From contig WANR01000025.1 in NCBI GenBank assembly GCA_015521705.1, positions 28,763 to 92,762 of the forward strand: 64,000 nucleotides of DNA. The letters run 5' to 3'. Of the stretch, positions 60,647 to 64,000 are shown one piece after another; positions within the stretch are counted from its first letter, which is position 1, and each line of letters starts with the position of its first letter. The notes below the pieces were generated by a model that saw only the letters and a list, made by a program, of their open reading frames with translations, made no database searches and had not been told where the DNA came from. This stretch comes from Desulfurococcales archaeon (GTDB lineage: Archaea > Thermoproteota > Thermoprotei_A > Sulfolobales > Acidilobaceae). A program made the position numbers and the translations under genes.

Positions 60647-63283
60647 TTGCCGCTTTTAGCGCCTAGATTCAGCGACGAACAAGTCTACTCCATGCTAACA
60701 GAGCCTGTAGCGCAGTGGTTTAGGGCCAAGTATGGGAGGTTCACAGAGCCGCAGAGAGGGGCTATACCCCTTATCAGGCAGGGAAAGAACGTGCTGGTTT
60801 CTTCGCCTACAGGGACTGGTAAGACCTTGGCAGCCTTCCTGGGCATCATTGACGAGCTCTACAGGCTCTATTACGAGGGGGCACTAACTGACAACATCTA
60901 CGTCATCTATGTTAGCCCTCTAAGAGCGCTTAACAATGACATGAGGAGGAACCTAATATCCCCCCTGGAAGAGATAGCTGGCACCGCAGAGTCGCTAGGC
61001 CTCGAGGCACCCAGTATAAGAGTGATGGTGAGGACAAGCGATACTCCCCAGCATGAGAAGCAGAAGATGCTCAAAAACCCGCCCCATATACTGATAACAA
61101 CGCCGGAGAGCCTGGCTATAGCGTTGGTAGCACCCAAGTTTAGGGAAAAACTAGCAACGGCTAGATGGGTAATAGTGGACGAGATACACGAGCTGGCGTC
61201 GAGCAAGAGGGGAGCTTTCCTATCGCTTAGCCTAGAAAGGCTCAACTACATTGTAGAAGAGATGGGAGGAAGGCTTCAGAGGATCGGGATGTCAGCTACC
61301 ATATCACCGCTAGAAACCGTTGCAAGGTTCCTTGCAGGCTATGACGACAACGGGGCTCCTAGAGAGGTCTATATAGTCGATGCCAGGTTCGCCAAAAAGA
61401 CTGACATCCGGGTTCTAGCCCCGAAGGTTGACCTAATGAGGGAGGACCCTGAAAGGATTAACGAGGCAATCTACGATCTCCTTGTCGACTTGATAAAGAA
61501 GCATAGAACAACACTAGTGTTCACAAACACTAGAAGCGCCACTGAGAGGGTTGTGTACAAGGTTAAGAAGAGGATAGAAAAGCTGGGCCTCTGGAGCCCT
61601 GAAGTAGTCGAGGCTCACCACTCAAGCCTCTCGAGGGACCTAAGACTCGACATAGAAGAGAAACTGAAAAAGGGGGAACTACGCGTGGTAGTGTCGAGCA
61701 CCAGCCTCGAGCTAGGCATAGACATAGGCTACATAGACCTCGTGGTCCTACTCAGCAGTCCTAAAAGCGTTAGCAGGCTCCTCCAAAGGATCGGGAGGGC
61801 TGGCCACCACATAAGGAGGACAAGTAAAGGCAGGATAATAGTTGTTGACAGGGACGACTTAGTTGAGTGCACAGTACTAGCCAAGTGCGCCATGGAGAGG
61901 TTCATAGACCGTGTCGAAATACCGCGAAAGCCCCTAGACGTGCTAGCACAGCACCTCGTCGGGATGGCTGTAGAGAAAAAGTGGAGAATCGACGAGGCAT
62001 ACAGGCTTGTCAGGAGATCCTTCAATTACAGAGACCTCACCTTCAGCGAGTTCATGACAGTCATAGAATACCTTTCTGGCAGGTACGGCATGGAAGAGGA
62101 AAAGGTTTATGCAAAGATATGGTACGACGGGGACGAAGGAGTTTTCGGCAGGAAGAGAGGAGCCAGAATGATCTATCAGCTCAACTCAGGCGTCATACCG
62201 GACGAGGCGAAAATAGCAGTCATAACGAAAACCGGCAAGTATGTGGGTAACCTGGAGGAAGAGTTCGTGGAGATACTTTCGCCGGGCGACATATTTGTCC
62301 TAGCAGGGAGGACTTTCAGGTTTCTCAGGTCTGAAGGGCTGAGAGTGATAGTAGAAGAGGCTGAAGGGCTGAGACCCACAGTGCCCAGCTGGTTTAGCGA
62401 GATGCTACCCCTTAGCTTTGACAGCGCACTTAGAGTCGGCGAGTTCAGGAGAAGGATTTCGAGGCTACTGGCAGAGAAGGGGGCCGACTACGTGGCCTCG
62501 TATCTTATCAACGAGTATAGGGTTGAAGAACACGCAGCCCGCGAGATAGTTAGGTACTTGCGGGAACAGATGCTGTATCTAGGTAAAGTGCCGTCAGATA
62601 GGCTGGTCCTTGTCGAGTTCTTCGAGGATGACGGTGCTTGGAGTATAGTGTTCCACACGCTCTTTGGTAGGAGAGTTAATGACGCTCTCTCGAGAGCCTT
62701 TGCCAACGTCTTGTCAAGGAAAACCGGGTATCCCGTGAGGGTAACCATCTCGGATAACGGCTTTCTCCTCTCAACGCTCTACAGGCCTAGCAAAGACCTC
62801 ATAAAAGGACTCTTCGCAGAAGTCAACAAAGATAATATAAGGATGCTGCTGGAGGAGGTGGTCAGCAGGACAGAGCTCATGAAAAGGAGGTTTAGACACG
62901 TAGCTCAGAGGAGCTTCATGATCCTGAGAAGGTATAGGGGGAGGGAGAAGGATCCTGAAAGACTGCAGCTCAACGCTCAGAGGCTACTAGAAATCCTGCT
63001 GGAAACCCGTAAAGACCACCCTGTAGTCAAAGAGACCCTGAGAGAGATCCTAGAAGACTATATGGACATAAGGAATGCCAGTAGGGTCCTTGAATGGATC
63101 GAGAAAGGGCAAGTCTCAGTCGAGATAATAGGCCCACTAGAGCACCCGAGCCCCTTTGCCCATCATCTCGTGGCTAGGAGCTATAGCGATGTTGTCCTGA
63201 TGGAGGATAGGCGCAAGTTGCTCCAGAGGCTCCACGAGAGGGTATTAGAGCTTCTAGAAAGAAAGGGCGCTGCTATCTCATAG
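60647..63283 (+). CDS. lhr: Lhr-type superfamily 2 helicase (Lhr core)
   Basis: 878-residue helicase. Motifs: Q-motif region FTEPQRGAIPLI, Walker A SPTGTGKT (53-60), VIVDEIHELASSKRG (motif II), RIGMSATISPLETVA (motif III), VVSSTSLELGIDIGYIDLVV and LQRIGRAGHHIR (motif VI). A winged-helix and an Lhr C-terminal module follow. Lhr proteins unwind nucleic acids in DNA repair or replication restart. TTG start behind GTGAGGA; a TATA-like TTCTTTTAAAG lies near 60595. The last 11 bases overlap the convergent CBS-domain gene. Confidence 0.93.
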   Translation: MPLLAPRFSDEQVYSMLTEPVAQWFRAKYGRFTEPQRGAIPLIRQGKNVLVSSPTGTGKTLAAFLGIIDELYRLYYEGALTDNIYVIYVSPLRALNNDMRRNLISPLEEIAGTAESLGLEAPSIRVMVRTSDTPQHEKQKMLKNPPHILITTPESLAIALVAPKFREKLATARWVIVDEIHELASSKRGAFLSLSLERLNYIVEEMGGRLQRIGMSATISPLETVARFLAGYDDNGAPREVYIVDARFAKKTDIRVLAPKVDLMREDPERINEAIYDLLVDLIKKHRTTLVFTNTRSATERVVYKVKKRIEKLGLWSPEVVEAHHSSLSRDLRLDIEEKLKKGELRVVVSSTSLELGIDIGYIDLVVLLSSPKSVSRLLQRIGRAGHHIRRTSKGRIIVVDRDDLVECTVLAKCAMERFIDRVEIPRKPLDVLAQHLVGMAVEKKWRIDEAYRLVRRSFNYRDLTFSEFMTVIEYLSGRYGMEEEKVYAKIWYDGDEGVFGRKRGARMIYQLNSGVIPDEAKIAVITKTGKYVGNLEEEFVEILSPGDIFVLAGRTFRFLRSEGLRVIVEEAEGLRPTVPSWFSEMLPLSFDSALRVGEFRRRISRLLAEKGADYVASYLINEYRVEEHAAREIVRYLREQMLYLGKVPSDRLVLVEFFEDDGAWSIVFHTLFGRRVNDALSRAFANVLSRKTGYPVRVTISDNGFLLSTLYRPSKDLIKGLFAEVNKDNIRMLLEEVVSRTELMKRRFRHVAQRSFMILRRYRGREKDPERLQLNAQRLLEILLETRKDHPVVKETLREILEDYMDIRNASRVLEWIEKGQVSVEIIGPLEHPSPFAHHLVARSYSDVVLMEDRRKLLQRLHERVLELLERKGAAIS

Positions 63284-64000
63284 CAAGCATGAACCTTAAT
63301 ATATCGGTTCTTGTCACTATGCCGACGGGCTTGCCAGCGTTATCTATCACCAGTAGCCTGCCAACGCCATAGAAGTCCATAAGCTTCATAGCCTCTATGA
63401 TGCTCTCTCCCTCGTTGATGACGAAGACGCTTTTCCTCATGTACTTCGAGACAGGCGAGTTTATGTCACCCTTAGTAGCGAGCACCATGGCAATGTCTGT
63501 TGTAGTAATGAAGCCTATCACGTGGCCCTCCCTGTCAGTAATTGGGGCCCCCCTGATCCCGTTCTTGTATAGTATTGAAGCAGCCTCTGCTACACTAACA
63601 GTTGATGGTATTGTTATCAGTTTTCTTGTAGCTATCTTGCCTACAGGCTCGTCAGGTAATATAGCCATCTTGTCGACTTTTATCATTATCTCGGAGGCGT
63701 TTGTATCCTTCATGATAACCTCTCCCTCCAAGACCACCTTCTTCTTAGGCGTGCTCTCTATCCTTACCCTGTCGCCCTCATTAACGTCTATTGGGCTCCC
63801 AGCTACTCTGACATCGGCCTTAGCCTGTTCTGCAGAAAAGAGGCCGAGTATTTCTAGCTGGCTAACTGTGAGCCTCACCTCCCTCCCTTTCTCTTCAACT
63901 ATGAGTACTCCATACCCAGGCGTGGGCGGAGACGTTTTGTAGCCCAGAATCTCGTATGCCTTTAGCGTCGGAACGTAGCCCCCGGCAGGACCGGTCCTGC
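63273..64000 (-). CDS. Two-CBS-domain protein with N-terminal module, 5' end outside the window
   Basis: The C-terminal part contains two CBS domains (ITIPSTVSVAEAASILYKNGIRGAPITDREGHVIGFITTTDI and VFVINEGESIIEAMKLMDFYGVGRLLVIDNAGKPVGIVTRTDIL) that bind adenosyl ligands. The frame stays open from a possible GTG at 63878 to the window edge, and the added stretch (GGYVPTLKAYEILGYKTSPP, then GYGVLIVEE) reads like protein. The gene therefore probably begins beyond base 64000. A start at 63878, next to a GGGAGGGAG site, remains possible. Partner unknown. Confidence 0.75.
   Translation of the reverse strand, partial: RTGPAGGYVPTLKAYEILGYKTSPPTPGYGVLIVEEKGREVRLTVSQLEILGLFSAEQAKADVRVAGSPIDVNEGDRVRIESTPKKKVVLEGEVIMKDTNASEIMIKVDKMAILPDEPVGKIATRKLITIPSTVSVAEAASILYKNGIRGAPITDREGHVIGFITTTDIAMVLATKGDINSPVSKYMRKSVFVINEGESIIEAMKLMDFYGVGRLLVIDNAGKPVGIVTRTDILRFMLAMR

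Noticed and set aside
1..64000. CRISPR arrays, insertion sequences, integrase genes and rRNA genes.
   Set aside because: None seen: no regularly spaced repeats, no transposase or integrase frames, no rRNA sequence. The window looks like core chromosome.

Overview
The window is a densely packed, roughly half-GC stretch of an archaeal chromosome, most likely a hyperthermophilic crenarchaeon (Desulfurococcales or a near relative; species not identifiable from sequence alone). The evidence is a crenarchaeal uS19-to-uL15 ribosomal cluster that includes eS4, eL32, eL19 and the RNase P subunit p29; a TFB with the two-cysteine, Sulfolobus-type N-terminus; Alba; a Nop5-fibrillarin pair; tRNA genes that carry introns and an encoded CCA; frequent GTG and TTG starts behind GGTG/GAGGTG ribosome-binding sites; TATA-box promoters; and heavy AGG/AGA and ATA codon use.

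Layout. 1-6.8 kb: a cut-off glycoside hydrolase, a cyclase-thrC-thrB operon, a double-hotdog thioesterase and an OsmC protein. 6.9-15.9 kb: nineteen genes on the minus strand, uS19 to uL15, including a uS14 gene of only 54 codons. The usual upstream uL3-uL4-uL23-uL2 block and downstream secY are absent. 16-23 kb: VWA protein, MoxR ATPase, Cas4-like nuclease, IleRS and a small unknown protein. 23.4-27.8 kb: an AbrB-ACT fusion regulator, an MBL protein, a DUF72 protein, an SQR-like flavoprotein and TFB. 28-31.2 kb: deoC, a dihydropteroate-synthase-like gene and mevalonate kinase in one overlapping operon. 31.5-37.3 kb: Alba divergent from an Sfm1/DUF431 SPOUT methyltransferase, two orphan Opp-type ATPases, a two-cluster cysteine protein, a 7-TM protein and a DAO oxidoreductase. 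37.4-39.3 kb: two small proteins, a GlcNAc-1-P-transferase-like enzyme and tRNA-Trp. 39.6-50 kb: S9 peptidase, acyl-CoA dehydrogenase, a TGT/DpdA-like protein with a small partner, a membrane-tethered hydrolase, a Tat-exported PQQ-type sugar dehydrogenase, M32 carboxypeptidase and tRNA-Cys. 50-64 kb: hydrolase, thiolase, a short orphan permease, the Nop5-fibrillarin-UPF0216-prenyl synthase operon, endonuclease IV, two glycosyltransferases, translin, an Lhr helicase and a cut-off CBS protein.

How the genes fit together. Most of the window is information processing: ribosome, tRNA maturation, rRNA methylation, transcription initiation and chromatin. A second theme is lipid and acyl-CoA chemistry: mevalonate kinase, prenyl synthase, thioesterase, acyl-CoA dehydrogenase and thiolase. 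A third is glycan assembly: GPT-like transferase, a fused Alg14/Alg13-like transferase and a GT4 enzyme.

The most promising lead for an undescribed system is the pair at 43253-44582. It is a transglycosylase-fold protein that keeps DpdA/TGT-type aspartates but lacks the TGT zinc motif, with a tightly linked small unknown protein. Other points of interest are a tRNA-Trp intron at position 30/31 with a perfect bulge-helix-bulge, the AbrB-ACT fusion, a palindrome abutting the TFB promoter, and the Cas4-like nuclease beside MoxR-VWA with no CRISPR in view.
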